This document shows, piece after piece, positions 13,574 through 53,357 of a DNA stretch of 64,000 nucleotides. This DNA comes from Flaccisagitta enflata. Taxonomy: Eukaryota > Chaetognatha > Sagittoidea > Aphragmophora. The stretch's first letter is position 1. The number at the start of each line of letters is the position of its first letter. The DNA lies in NCBI GenBank assembly GCA_965153355.1, contig OZ231128.1, positions 43,896,001 through 43,960,000 of the forward strand. Reading direction: 5' to 3'. Below the pieces are notes generated by a model. The model was not told the DNA's origin and made no database searches. It saw only the letters and a list, made by a program, of their open reading frames with translations. Both the position numbers and the translations under genes were made by a program.

Positions 13574-13905
13574 AATGAATGAATGAAATAATGAATGAAA
13601 TAATGAATGAATGAATGAATGAATAAAATAATGAAATAATGAATGAATGAATCAATGAAATAATGAATGAATGAATGAATGAATGAATGAATGAATGAAT
13701 GAATGAACGAATGAATGCCTATAAAAGACCTTGTAGTCTCTATATTTTCAAACCCTGAAGATGCCAATAAAGCAGAAACACGTGTCGGTTTCTAACTTTT
13801 CGTTCTTTTTTTCTCTGAATGAATGAATGAATGAATGAATGAATGAATGAATGAATGAATGAATGAATGAATGAATGAATGAATGAATGAATGAATGAAT
13901 GAATC
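13574..13905. repeat. Two (AATG)n arrays flanking a short spacer
   Basis: (AATG)n with AATA interruptions at about 13574-13715, and a purer (GAAT)n at about 13817-13905. They are separated by about 100 bp containing CCTGAAGATGCCAATAAAGC and CACGTGTCGG, a motif often seen near retroelement 3' ends. Translations are repeat artefacts. Confidence 0.85.
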
Positions 13906-14661
13906 TTTGAGTTGCGTAAACGCGATTGAAAATCTTGTAATAGGAACTCTCAAGTCATCTGCCGACCATATGTGTTGCCTTGCTTGAATCTGCTTCTATT
14001 TCATTCTTTTTCTTTACCGACACCGTACACAACTTTATCTTGTCTCTGTCATTGCGACGAGCTAGATTATTTTTGTCTCTTACTGACTCTTTGCCTCTGT
14101 CTGTCTGTCTATTTCTCTGTAGGTCTGTCTGTCTCTCAATATGTCTGTGTGTTTGTCAGCCCCTCACTTTCTCGCCAAAACATGTCTATAAGATGTCATG
14201 CCTGTCTGTCTGTCGGTTGGTTGGTCCTTCTTGCAAACGTCTTATGAACCACCCGGCGCACATGCTGGCCTACTTGCCCTTGTTTTCTTTTCTTTGAAGT
14301 TTGAACACATTCGTACGATCATTCAGAAATTCTTTATCGGTAACTGTCATCAGCAAAAATTTATAATTTTGAACAATTTCCTTTTTTCATTTTCAGTCCC
14401 GGCATCTTAAAAATAGAAATACTTGCCTCGTTGAGCTCACATTAAAGATTCCAGATCAGCATATTGTTCTCTTCCACTAGGACGACGGTTTAAATTTTTC
14501 TCTATTTCGTTTAGGAAAAAACAACACATTAAAAAAAACTGAGATGATCCTAATAGCCAGTGAATAAGGGGGTTATCTAGGCAACGAGTGAAGGAGCTTT
14601 TCCCCAATGCTTCTCTTTCAAATTGTTTCAATTTCTCTTCTTTCCATTTCTCTTTTCAATT

Positions 14662-14905
14662 TTTAGTTGCGGACTCGCAACTCTATAAGAGGCTTTGTCC
14701 GTCCGTCCGTCGGTCCGTCCGTCAGTCCGTTGGTCCGTCGGTCCGACCGTCGGTCCCACCGTCGGTCCCACCGTCGGTCCGACCGTCGGTACGACCGTCG
14801 GTCCGACCGTCGGTCCATAATGATCGAGTCGAGAAGTGGGAAAACGCGCATTTCCGCCCCTGCCCACCCGTCCGCAACTCGTGGCCGTGTATCCGGCCTT
14901 GTTCT
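14662..14905 (+). mobile_element. R1 element copy
   Basis: The head is TTTTTAGTTGCGGACTCGCA with CTCTATAAGAGGCTTTGTCC. The core is (GTCC/GTCG)n with CCGTCGGTCC units. The tail is TGCCCACCCGTCCGCAAC, then GTGTATCCGGCCTTGTT. Confidence 0.85.
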
Positions 14906-15282
14906 TGAAGATGATCCCTAAAAAAATTTCCTGTTTAGGTTCATCCACCTGTGAGGTGAATTCTATTTGATAAGGTTGCACTCAGTCTCTCGCTCGATAC
15001 ATTCACCGATCACTTGTTTGCTTTCTTGTTCATTTACATATTAGATCATTACACGTAGCTCTCTCACACGCTTTGTCCATCTGTCCAAATGTGTGAAAAT
15101 CGGATAATATGATGGTCTGTCCATCATGAAACTTTTAGATCTGCTTCCAAGGGCGTTTTTCAGGCGTTTTTTTCCATCACAGACCCTGTCCAAATGCGAA
15201 CTGGGCTGACATAGACAGAGTTTACCGGCCTAGAAGATTATAATAACTTAAACAAGGCAAACACCTATAAGTCGCGTGCGAG

Positions 15283-15462
15283 ACTTACAGATTGACTTAG
15301 AATGACTTAGAATGACTTAGTATACCCTAAAATGACTTAAATGCTGCAATGACTTAAAGTAATAAAATTGATAAAAAAAGTAATATGGGGACCAACCAAC
15401 CGACCGACCGACCAACTAACCGACCGACCAAGCGGGCTGTAGAGTCGCGTGCACACGACAAA
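15283..15462 (-). mobile_element. R1 copy carrying an AATGACTTAG array
   Basis: Reads backwards from an array of ATGACTTAGA units through (GACC)n to GCGGGCTGTAGAGTCGCG with TGCACACGAC and a poly-A run. The same internal array type recurs in the R1 copies at 35590 and 46273. Confidence 0.65.
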
Positions 15463-15796
15463 AAAAAAAAAAAAAAAGAAATTCATGGAAACATCATCAT
15501 TGTTGTTTTGAGTTAGTGCTATCCTTCCAATTTTGACCCTTGATGCTCTTCACTAAGCGCAATTAATGATCATACAATTACATGTTCATCACCTCTTGTT
15601 GTTCTTGTTCTTCTTCATCTTGTACTTATTCTTGTTCTTCTTGTTTTTCTTGTCATTCTTCTTCTTACTCTTATTCCTTTTCTTCTTCTTCTTCTTTTTT
15701 TTCTTCTTCTTCTTCCCTCTTTTTCATTTTCACCCCTTCTTTGTTTAACCATGAAAAGCATCTGATATATGTACTGTTGTTCATGTCCTTATAGTT

Positions 15797-15798
<2 letters not shown>

Positions 15799-15832
<34 letters not shown>
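15799..15832. repeat. (CT)n tract upstream of RhoGAP exon
   Basis: A CT microsatellite ends about 20 bp before the acceptor TATTCTTAG|ACG at 15853/15854, so it forms part of the polypyrimidine tract of that 3' splice site. Confidence 0.85.
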
Positions 15833-15833
<1 letters not shown>

Positions 15834-15853
15834 ACCCCCATTTCTATTCTTAG

Positions 15854-43654
<27,801 letters not shown>

Positions 43655-43726
43655 TATGGACTCATTTCTAAGCTTGATGCAGAGGCGTGAATGTCATTAT
43701 CTCAAGGAGCCAGTTTCTTCCGAAGA

Positions 43727-43732
43727 AATAAA
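43727..43732 (+). promoter_or_regulatory. Possible polyadenylation signal AATAAA
   Basis: AATAAA lies 73 bp after the RhoGAP stop codon and is followed by A-rich sequence. It is the first such hexamer after the stop. Confidence 0.45.
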
Positions 43733-44289
43733 AAGAGGAATTGTAAAAATGAAAAAAAAGAAAAGAAAAGAAAATGGTATTTTCTTTCCGACTCTCTCGC
43801 GCGAGATGATTTCTTTGCGACTCTCCACCGCAAATCGATATAGGATGGCATCGTCACGATTGATAAGGATTAGGATGCGGGATTGCTGACTTTTGCAAAT
43901 GTTTTGTATGTTATACTATATAGAGTGGATCTCTTGTGCGTGAGGGGGGAATTGAATGACAATGGACAACTTAAAATTGCTGACGGGATGAATCTTAATC
44001 GAATTGTAGTTGTAACAGTATACATTTTAACATTTACCTCATGGCCTGGACATGGGTCATCTATCCGGCTATGTTTGAAGGGCAGTAAAAAGGAGATGGA
44101 TGATTTTTTAAACGAACCATAGATAATGACTGTATGAAATGGTATGTCTTACGTAGGGATTAGGCATAAAAGGTGTCGATTTCGGAAAAAGTAGGCCTTT
44201 TGTGGGGATACAAATGCATACAGACGATGGTTTGTGATTATGATATTTTTAATTTCTCATTCCTATTCGTTTCATATATCATTTGCCTC

Positions 44290-44945
44290 CTTTTGGGCAG
44301 CGGCTCCGGAGGGGCAGATGGCACCTATGGTTCCACATAGGGCAATTCTGTCCAGTTTCCGTCCGTGCGTCCCCCCCCCCAGAGCCTCAGAACAAGCCTC
44401 CCAGACTGCAAGTGAAGCTCTTTTGGACCCAAATCAGGCCTCTCAGACACTAAATCAGGCCTTTCAGACCCCAAAACAGACCTTTCCGACCTAAATTCAG
44501 GCCTCTCAGGCCAAATATTAAGCCACCCAGACCCTAAATCAGGCCTCTCAGATCCCAAATCAGGCCTCTCAGACCCCAAGTCAGGCCTCTCAGACACAAA
44601 TTAAGCATTTCAGACCAAATCAAAGCCATCTCATTTCCAAATCAAGCATCTCAGACCCCAAATCAGGCCGCTTTACAGACCCCAAATTAGACCTCTCAGA
44701 CACAAATCAGGCCCTTCAGAACTCAAATCAGGCCTCTCGGACCATAAATCAGACCTTTGAGACCCAAAATCAGGCCTCTCACTTCCCAAAAAACCTAGCT
44801 TTTCAAACAAAAATTGTCCTATGTCCAGAATCATAGGTCATCAGCCCCTCCAGGGCCGCTGCCCCTCTCATAATCTCATTCTCATACACTAACTTAGGGG
44901 CATCGGGTACCGCTGACCATGTAACGCTTTTGCGACTATTTTTGT
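44290..44945. mobile_element. T1 element with AAATCAGGCCTCTCAGACCCC array
   Basis: The short left end (TTTTGGGCAGCGGCTCCGGA) and the extended right end (AGGGCCGCTGCCCCTCTCAT, GGGTACCGCTGACCATGTAA, CGCTTTTGCGACT) flank about 400 bp of a ~21-bp array. Confidence 0.85.
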
Positions 44946-45171
44946 TTCTTTCGTTTTGTAATGTTTTTGTTATTGAGATTTCTACATTAAAGTAGATTTC
45001 ATGGGAAAAGAAACTAATGGAACTTAAACAAGCCCGATCAGGCAACGATGCGTCCTGACTGTATCTCTGTGCGTATCGACTTTGGCACTAGATTTGGTTT
45101 GACTGATAGATGAAAAGACTTATTATCAGATCAAAAGAGGCTCTCAGAACATTAACGAGTGTTTGACTTGA

Positions 45172-45306
45172 TCCTAGTCATCCTCGTGGCGATTTTCAAG
45201 GAAGCGTAACGGACCGACGGACCAACAGACGGACCGACAAAGCGGACCGACGGACGGACGGACGGACAGACCCTCTTATAGATATGCGAGGACGCATCTA
45301 AAAAGC
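45172..45306 (-). mobile_element. R1-related copy, GATGCG variant
   Basis: GACGGACCAACAGACGGACC and (GACC/GACG)n, then CCCTCTTATAGATATGCGAG and GACGCATCTAAAAA. The head palindrome is GATGCGTCCTCGCAT-like rather than GTCGCG. A related head lies near 59382. Confidence 0.6.
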
Positions 45307-45344
45307 AAAACCTCTCAGTGGAAGTAGAAGATGAAGCAGCGCAA

Positions 45345-45560
45345 AACATTTCATGGGCCTGTTTCTACTCGTGACAACCGCGTTTTAACGGACCACTCAG
45401 TCGCTCGCTATGTTCGTTCGCTCGCACCGCTCACTCGCTCAGCAGCGTTCCACTTCGCTATGCTGTTGCCATTTCATGAATATGAAGTTCATGCTGTGAT
45501 GTGGCGTTTCCACGGGGAACGCACTGCGTTTTCATCTTCACTAACAACACGCTTATGAAT
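45345..45560. repeat. Dispersed CGCTCACTCGC repeat, inverted relative of 24430-24640
   Basis: CGCACCGCTCACTCGCTCAG, AGCAGCGTTCCACTTCGC and CGCACTGCGTTTTCATC match the other copy in reverse orientation. Confidence 0.6.
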
Positions 45561-45658
45561 GTTCACGCGATTTACGATCCAATAATTGTGGTTTCATTTT
45601 GTTCTGGGTCGAAGAAAGGGGTCTTGTTTTCTCTTTCTTTATCATTATTCCATCTGAC

Positions 45659-45661
<3 letters not shown>

Positions 45662-45708
<47 letters not shown>

Positions 45709-46113
45709 TTGAAAATATAAAAAGAAACAGGAGGACGAACGGGCGCACAAACGGACGGACGAATGGATGGACAGACGAATGAAGGTGATGTGTGCACGCG
45801 ACTAAAAACTAACAGATACATTGATATGGACAAAGCATACAAGTTCACAAAAGTAAGTGTACAGACAAACAGACAACTAACAGACAAGAGGAGTTGGACA
45901 AATTGCGACAGCAAAAAAAAAAAGAGGGAAATGAAGGAAGACATGAAGAGGGAAGAAAAAAGTGGTCGTGATAAACCAATAAACGTGGCCAGCATCATAT
46001 CATGAGGACATAAAATCGAAAGAAGAGAAAATGAAGGAAAGAGGAGAGAGAGAGAGACAGAGACAGACAGAGACAGACAGAGACAGACAGAGACAGACAG
46101 AGACAGACAGAGA
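45662..46113. repeat. (GA)n and (GACA)n arrays
   Basis: (GA)n at about 45662-45706, and GAGACAGACA units at about 46045-46112. A GGAC-rich R1 remnant with GTGCACGCGACTAAAAAC lies between them (45735-45810). Confidence 0.85.
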
Positions 46114-46272
46114 GTTGAGAACTCAGACACGCACGCAATAACACACAGATACACACGCACACACAAACGTACACTCACAGCCTTCTGTCATAGCACCCTA
46201 CACGAACTGTGAAACGCAGTCATACAATGCTTGACATTTCATACTTATCGATAATGAGCCGCAGATACATTC

Positions 46273-46680
46273 TTTTTAGTTGCGGACATGCAACTCCTTA
46301 AGAGGCTTTGTCCGTCCGTCTGTTTGTTGGTCCGTCCATAGAGGTGATCAAGTCAAAAAGTGGAAAAATGAGCGTTTTGGATACTTATGTATATTTGTGT
46401 ATGGATTGGGGTTTGGGGTGTGGATGGGGGTTGGATGCCTCTGCCCACCCGTCTGCAACGATATTGTGACTTTAAGTCATTTCTAGTCATTCTAAGTCAT
46501 TCTAAGTGATTCTGAGTCATTTTAGGTCTTTCTAAGTTATATCAATTGGGTCAATATGGTCATATAAGTCATTCTACATCATTTTTTGTCTTTTAAAGTC
46601 ATTTTATGTGTTTTAAAGTCATTTGTAATCATCTTGATTGATCCTAAGTTATTCATGTCCCGCACGCTACTTATAGGTGT
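46273..46680 (+). mobile_element. R1 element followed by TTCTAAGTCAT array
   Basis: TTTTTAGTTGCGGACATGCA, GAGGCTTTGTCCGTCC, and CTGCCCACCCGTCTGCAACG at about 46440. The tail then merges into TTCTAAGTCATTCTAAGT units to about 46640 and ends CCCGCACGCTACTTATAGGT. Confidence 0.75.
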
Positions 46681-47435
46681 TGGCCTTAATTGTAAGAAAC
46701 GTTAGCGCAACTTTATACCCTAATCTTTTTTTAGATGTATTGACTTTTTTAAAGATATATTGACTTAACATTAGCGCAACTTTAAACCATATAATCTTTT
46801 TTCAGATAAATTGACCACTAAGCCTTCCCGTCTGATATCGGGTGTTCGAAAAAAACTGTAGCCATGATCTGAACAGCTGAAAACACAAGGGTTTACTTCT
46901 TTTATGTTCTATATCCATGAACTAAGTTTTTATAAAACAGTTACCAGTAATGATGCATGGGAAATTCTCACCAGGAAAGCAAGCATTTTGTCCTAGGCGC
47001 TGTTTAAAATTACCATAAGAAATGATATTGATTTTGATTTACTCAGATTTCATTTATGATTTTCAAAATCTTTTTACCAAGTTGTCTAGTACCAAATATG
47101 TCAAGTTTAACTGGGACTGTCATGTTATCTAGTCGGGGAAAAAGTCGAAGTCAGTCTTCGACTTTTTAAATATCGGAAGAGCAGGGTTTTCATTTTCTTG
47201 GCAGGAAGTTGAGGGACTCTTCAGTTGGTCCTCAAAAGCAGGTGATAGAAGATGAAAGTAAATTTGATAATTCTCTTTCATTTGGCACCAAACAGAATGC
47301 TCTACGACAAATATTTTTCCTTTATGATTTTTTTAAAGATTTATTTACGAAAAATTTAAAATGAAATTTTTTTTTCCAGTCTTTTTTTTTTATTTTGTGT
47401 AGGATCAATAAAGGAGTGAATTCATGTTTACTTGA
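46681..47435. other. Unique AT-rich intergenic sequence
   Basis: I see no gene, RNA or repeat. Confidence 0.4.
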
Positions 47436-47856
47436 GCATGCAAATACATAAAAGATGTTTATGAGCATGGCTGCTCATCTGTGAGACGTTTTTGAGCATT
47501 TTAAGCTCAATTGTCTCCTTAGCTCAATCTATTTTTTCTGATTTCAAATACGATAAATGAATGAATATTTTCATATTTGTTTAAGCAAGCAAATTAATTA
47601 AAAAAACATGTCAGTGAGCAGAGCTGCTCACCTGTGAGGTGTTTTAAGTATTTTAGCTTATTCAGCTCATTTAGCTTGCTCTTTTTCTCTGATTTAAAAT
47701 AGGATAAATAAATGAATGTTTTGATTTAGCATGCAAATACAAGAAAGCATATCAGTAAGGAAAAAAGCTGGTTGTCTGGTTGAATAGTTTTGAATACTTT
47801 AGCTCATCTAGCTCATTTTAGCACAGTTTTATCTTTGTCTGATTTTCAGTGCAATC
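47436..47856. repeat. Three diverged ~150-bp tandem units
   Basis: Each unit contains a GCATGCAAATAC-like start, a GCTGCTCATCTGTGAG-like middle, TTTTAGCTCATTTAGCTC, and a (C)TGATTT...ATAAATGAATG end. Divergence increases along the array. Sequence from 47857 to 48596 has no supported gene. Confidence 0.6.
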
Positions 47857-48596
47857 AATACATTATGATTGCTTTTGATTTGATCCTAACAAAAAGAAGA
47901 AAAATTTTGGTGACTGAAGTTAAAAGCATGGTGAAAAGTGACCAATGCTTACGACTTTTTTCCTCACGGCGACAGCCGCCATTACTGGTACCAAATATGT
48001 CAATTTTGACTGGGACTGTCAAGTTTAACTGGGGCTGCTGATTTCATAACTAAAGCCGTTCTCCTTTTCCCAAAATTCGACCGGCATTCGTGTTATTTTT
48101 GCAATGGAAATCAGACACTAGTGTGTCTTTAGTAAAGACTCTTTACTCTCGTACCTAGAGATAAATCAATTAAACACAAATCATTATTACACTGTTTCTG
48201 ATGTTTCATGAAACTTATCTCAACACTATGTTGGACAGCTTTTAAAAAAATGACGTCTTGTAAAACAAATTTGAGCTCCATAGTTGATCTAGAAAATGAT
48301 TCAAAGTCGATACCATTTTAACAACGACATGCGAATTAGGGGCAAAACAGGGATTTTGGAAGAAAAAAAAAACAGAAGATGATCGAAATTCGAGGAAAGA
48401 AAAACGGCGAAGGCCTTGGAATTTGTAACCCCATGTTGTCCTATTTCTAGCGCTATATTCCCATGGATTGTTGTTTTGCATATTGGCACACCCGAACGTC
48501 AGGTGCGTCAGACCTTTCGAACAAAACTTCTGACAAACCTGAATAATAAACAACAAGGCCAAGTAAGCCAATACGGTGAGACATGGGGTTCGTCAA

Positions 48597-49008
48597 AGGA
48601 ATGCGTTACCGACCGACCGACCAACCAACGGACACAGCCGGTTATAGAAGTGCTTTGTCGCACCAAAAAAGACTCTTCATAAAGTCTTCAATCGATTCTG
48701 GCGCACTCAAGAATAACATAAAGCTAAAAAATCAACAATTGTGACGGACGGACCGGCGGAAAAAAAACTGACGAACTGTCGGACAAAGTGAGTTCTAGAG
48801 TTTGGTACCACGGGACTAAAATCTACAGAATTAAATGCTCAATCTTTCGCTTGTCCGCTACCTCTCACATACAAGGCCGGATACACGGCAATCCAGTCGC
48901 GGACAGTTGGGCAAGAGCAGTAATGCGAAGACCGCGCGGAATTCAAAAATATGACCTACCGACCGACACGGCAAGGTGTAGAGTCGCGTGTCCGCGACTA
49001 AAAAACGC
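48597..49008 (-). mobile_element. R1 copies in tandem (two or three)
   Basis: 48597-48670 is the GTCGCACC variant also seen at 7102. 48740-48822 is a fragment (GTGACGGACGGACCGGCGG). 48878-49008 is a full copy (AAGGCCGGATACACGGCAAT, CCAGTCGCGGACAGTTGGGC, AGAGTCGCGTGTCCGCGACT). Confidence 0.75.
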
Positions 49009-49020
49009 ATGCTAACATCA

Positions 49021-49257
49021 TCATACATTAAATAGGCTACAGCTAGTCACTATTTCACGAATCCTTCCCATATCTTGGATTATGCACGTACTCGATTCCA
49101 CGTGTGGGTGCACGTGTTCCAGTTCTTCTCTTTTTCCCGCCAACTTTTCCATTTTCCACTCTATGGAATTGTCTTCCAGGTCTTTCGGTCGCCTTTCGAC
49201 AGAAAATTCGCAATTTCTTTCGAAAATTGTCTCCATATCGGAAGTTGTCCACTTTGT
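49021..49257 (-). CDS. Candidate exon, unrecognised, low confidence
   Basis: On the - strand a strong pyrimidine tract and CATTTTGACACAG precede ACAAAGTGGAC (exon start 49257). Two frames stay open: one to TGA at 49021 (contains IFERNCEFSVERRPKDL) and one to TGA at 49055 (contains YGDNFRKKLRIFCRKATERP). No good donor follows, so it would be a terminal exon. I recognise no family in either frame, and the next upstream exon is not seen. Confidence 0.2.
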   Translation of the reverse strand, partial: TKWTTSDMETIFERNCEFSVERRPKDLEDNSIEWKMEKLAGKREELEHVHPHVESSTCIIQDMGRIREIVTSCSLFNV

Positions 49258-49303
49258 CTGTGTCAAAATGGGAGAGAAATTGAAATACGAGAGAATTGGA
49301 ATC

Positions 49304-49308
<5 letters not shown>

Positions 49309-49361
<53 letters not shown>

Positions 49362-49522
49362 ATTGAAATAAAAACAATTAACCCGGGATTATAATGTCGC
49401 TGCAGACGCAGGCGTGGGGGGGGGGGGAGAGCAATGTGCCTTTTCTATGAAGAAGTTGCGTAACTGGAAAGAGAAAAATCAACTAACAAAACTAACAAAA
49501 CAGAAAATGAGAGGAAATGAAA

Positions 49523-49574
<52 letters not shown>

Positions 49575-49715
49575 ATAGAAGAGAAAGAGGCAAAAACAGA
49601 AGAAAGAAAGAAGAAGAAAAGAAAAGAGAAGAAGAAAGAGAAGAGAAACGAGAAGAGATAAGAGAAGTGAAAAGAGAATATATGTGAAGAGAAGAGAAGA
49701 GAAGAGAAGAGGGGA

Positions 49716-49751
<36 letters not shown>

Positions 49752-49755
49752 AATT
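49309..49755. repeat. (GA)n, poly-G and (GAAA)n/(GAGAA)n arrays
   Basis: (GA)n at 49309-49357, a G run at about 49417-49426, (GAAA)n at 49525-49576 and 49718-49752, and GAGAAGAGAA between them. Confidence 0.9.
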
Positions 49756-50062
49756 GTCAATGAACGTGAGAAAGGGAGTAAAGGGAGATTAAAGGTTAAG
49801 CGATAGTATGCTATAGTATGCTATGAACCTTGGGAAGCGGTAGTATGCTATAAAGAGAGAGAAGGAAAATACCAGATTCGTTGGGGATTGAGAAGAAACG
49901 AATTATTTAGTCAAAAAGTTTTTGATTGATTTTGTTTATCGGAGACTCCAAATATACTTAACTCTGTTTTCAACCACTCATCTTTCAAAACGCATGGAAA
50001 CCCCCGGAAGGCTTTTCATCTAAACTTAATGTTGGTCTTAATGTATTTTCCACTATTTTCTT

Positions 50063-50262
50063 AGTCGCGGACTCGAGACTCTATAAGAGGCTTTGTCCGT
50101 TCATCGGTCCGATAGTGGAACACGCGTTTGAGGCGCCGAAGTTGTGATTGTAAGCGTTTGAGTGAGTATGTGCGTGAGTGTATGTGTGTGTATGTGAATG
50201 GGGGTTTTAAGTCCCTGCCCACCCGCCCGCGTTGATATCGTAACCTCGCGCTACTTGTTCTT
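50063..50262 (+). mobile_element. R1 element copy
   Basis: TTAGTCGCGGACTCGAGACT, ATAAGAGGCTTTGTCCG, a very short core, a GTGTG stretch, and TGCCCACCCGCCCGCGTTGA with CGCGCTACTTGTT. Confidence 0.75.
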
Positions 50263-50689
50263 CTTTAAAAAAAAAAAAACTGTTTCCGGAATTTCTGTCT
50301 TTGAAAATTGGCAGTGATTATGGCAAACATAAAGCAAAAATGCGAAGAGTTTTAGTGGTTATTGCAAGAAAAGGATGTATTTTTGCAAAACAAAAAAATT
50401 CTACCCGTCATTTCATTGAAACCATGGTTGGCGCAACCTTTCCTATCATTATGTGGTCTAATCACTTAAGTTATTTTGTTGTTTAAACGCGCATTTGTAT
50501 CATAACCCCATTATCTCCAGGACAGCAATAGTCCAATCACTTCTCACACTTCCCCTCCTTACAATTTTTATTTTCAGTATTTGTGAATTGCGTTAAGCAA
50601 TTCACTATAACTTGACCCTGTGTTTTTCTTCTTTTTTTCTTTCCGGAGTTTTTATTTTTCTGCTGTCTTTCACTTTTAACTTTATATCA

Positions 50690-50990
50690 TGAAGGTTTTT
50701 GTTTTATGCCATCCCTCACTTTTTATTATCATTCATAGAGGGTTTTGTTTCATGCTCTCTCTCACTTCCTATTGTTATATCATACAAGGTTTTGTTTGAT
50801 GTCGTCTTTCACTTTCTATTTTTATCTATAGAGGGTTTTGTTTCACGCTGTCTTTCACTACCTATTGTTATGTTATACATGGTTTTATTTCACGCTGTCT
50901 TTCACTTTTTTTTTTGTATTTTATATGAGTTTTGTCATGACTATATTTTCACTGTCTTTTATCAAGACTTTACTTTTACTGTTTCTGTTT
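50690..50990. repeat. ~60-bp tandem array, five diverged units
   Basis: The unit is GGTTTTGTTTCATGCTGTCT, TTCACTTCCTATTGTTAT, ATCATACA. The 97-residue ORF across it is repetitive (EGFVSRCLSLPIV twice) and is not a gene. Confidence 0.75.
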
Positions 50991-51237
50991 AACACTAAGT
51001 ATTTCCACTGAACACGTTAAATTGTACCTGCAATTCACATGTTTGGCGACAGCCACTGGTTTTGAACCACTGGTTTTTTTTTGTTTTTTTTTTGCGTTCA
51101 AATTCTTTTACCTTGATAGGCTTTACTCTTTTCCTTTAATAGTAATAGATGATACCTCAAAATCTGCCTAAAAAAGAATGAGGGTCATAACGGTTTTAAA
51201 CTCCATGAGAAAAAGTAACACCCCAAAGAACAAGCCC

Positions 51238-51727
51238 AACAGGCCAACAGTCGCGTGCTACGTTACACACAATTACACAACTTCATACAACAGAACTTCA
51301 TGCTACATAACGTCTATCCCAAAAGTCATTCTGGACAATAACGACTGTCCAATAAAAAGTTGACCATTACTAAAGTATGTGAAAGTACCCTAAAATTACC
51401 CAAAAATACCCAAAAATGACCAAAAATACCCAAAAATACCCAAAAGTACCCAAAAACACCCAATGATACCCAAGAATACCCAAGAATACTCAAAAATACC
51501 TATAAAAACCCAAAAGGATCTGAAAGTACCCTAAAATACCTTAAGTACCTTAAATAACTTAAATTAAAGTACCCTGAAATACCCTAGAGTACCTTCAAAT
51601 ACCTTAAAAAATCTTAAAAAGTCATAATTTTAATAATGTGATGGATGGACGGACCGACGGACCTACCGACCTACTGACCAACCGACCAACATGGCAAGGT
51701 GTAGAGTCGCGTGCAAGCGACTAAAAA
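51238..51727 (-). mobile_element. R1 copy carrying a (CCCAAAAATA)n array
   Basis: AACAAGCCCAACAGGCCAAC, AGTCGCGTGCTACG, about 200 bp of ACCCAAAAATACCC units, TGATGGATGGACGGACCGAC, then AAGGTGTAGAGTCGCGTGCA and AGCGACTAAAAA. It is mirrored by the + strand copies at 52593 and 56563. Confidence 0.8.
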
Positions 51728-51754
51728 ATGGTATTCTAGGTGGTTTTACCGTGC

Positions 51755-52390
51755 TAAATATGCTCCATGTAATATACTATCTAGAACATATGTATATCGA
51801 CAGGCATTTTAAGCAATATCTCTGTAAGGAATAAAAAATTTATATAAAAATCAGTGAGATTCTGAAACTATTTCGAATTTCAGACCAAATGCCATAAACC
51901 ACATCCTTACCAGCTCAAGGCGTTTAGAATTGACTTAGGTAAAACAAGATTGATACTTCAATTAGAAAATGGCCAAAAAAATGCATCCAGTTTCTTTACA
52001 AGTTACTAAGTCTCTATTTCTTGAATAGATTGGGTTTTCACCTATTTTGGTCTAATTAAGCCTTAACAGCTTTGCTACGTGTCTTGGTTGATTTCAACCT
52101 CTCTGAATCATTAGGATTACCAACTTCCAAGCAAAGGAAGACATGGCATGCGCTAAGGAATTTTGAATAAAATTTTTATGAGGATAGTTATCATGCATTT
52201 ATACAAAGCATTTATGTTAAGTGCTAAGAAAATCACATACAAATGTGAAACCCAAGACAATATCTGACATGTTTTGTGGTTTTCTATGATTCCTATGCTG
52301 CTAAATTAACCAATCCCCATACTGTCGATATACTTATGTTCTAGATAGTAAGTACTAATATAAAACTTGAGAATCATGGAGCTGAATATT
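51755..52390. mobile_element. ~635-bp element with TACTATCTAGAA inverted ends
   Basis: CTCCATGTAATATACTATCT and AGAACATATGTATATCGACA on the left pair with TGTCGATATACTTATGTTCT, AGATAGTA and CATGGAGCTGAATATT on the right. The interior resembles 41270-41345. Confidence 0.65.
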
Positions 52391-52592
52391 TCCCTGTAGG
52401 AACAGCGCTGCTTAGAATGCTGTTAGAATGCTTGGGAATGTTAGAATGTTAGATTGTTAGAATGTTAGAACGCTGTTAGAATGCTTAGGACGTTTTCATG
52501 CTTTTAGGTTATGGCGAATTCTCCATAATATACAAATTAGTCTCAGTTATAATAAGTTTAGTGCTGTGGATTACTGCAAGCTAAGAATGAGT

Positions 52593-52893
52593 TTTTAGTT
52601 GCGTGCACGTGACTCTACACCTTGCCGTGTCGGTCGGTCGGTTGATCGGTAGATCCGTCACATTTACGAAATTATGACTTTTAAAGGTTTTTTTTAAGGT
52701 AATTTAAGGTACTTTAGGGTATTTCAGGGAACTTTAGGGTACTTCAGCATACTGTAGGGTACTTAGGTTATTCAAGGTACCTAAGGTACTTTAGGGTACT
52801 TTCAGATATTTTCGGGTACTTTTTGATGTTTTTGGGTATTTTTGGGTATTATTTGGCACGCGACTGTTGCCCTCTTGGGCTTGTTGTACCTTG
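52593..52893 (+). mobile_element. R1 copy carrying a (TTTAGGGTAC)n array
   Basis: TTTTTAGTTGCGTGCACGTG, ACTCTACACCTTGCCGTGTC, (GGTC)n, about 180 bp of ACTTTAGGGTACTT units grading into TTTGGGTATT, and the end GCACGCGACTGTTGCCCTCT, TGGGCTTGTT. Confidence 0.8.
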
Positions 52894-53228
52894 AATGATA
52901 TTAAGCAAAAGGACAGGGGTAAAAAACAAAAAAATTCTTTTGCAAGAATCTTTACTTATTTTGATGCCACCAATTCTCAGTAGCAAATGAATCAACAACT
53001 AGTGGTAGCATTAACTCCCATCTGCCCCGATCTCCCTATTTTTCTGGAAAGCAAATCCCTTCCTCCCTTTTTTTTTTCACTTATATGTGGCTAAATCCTG
53101 GGCCATCTTCCCCCTTTTCCTACGGACCATTTATCAGAATATTTCTAGATCCACATCTTCTTTCTAGTAAGTGTTTCGAGCTTAAACTAACTTTCTGTCT
53201 GTCTCTGCCTCTGTCTTCCTCATTCTTT

Positions 53229-53230
<2 letters not shown>

Positions 53231-53321
<91 letters not shown>
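53231..53321. repeat. (CT)n microsatellite
   Basis: About 90 bp of CT. Confidence 0.95.
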
Positions 53322-53323
<2 letters not shown>

Positions 53324-53357
53324 TCTCTACTATCTCCTCAGACATGAAAAGAATAAT

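Noticed and set aside
49055-49257. Faint resemblance of one frame to a Wnt-like segment
   Set aside because: Lacks the cysteine framework and conserved Wnt motifs; similarity is impressionistic.
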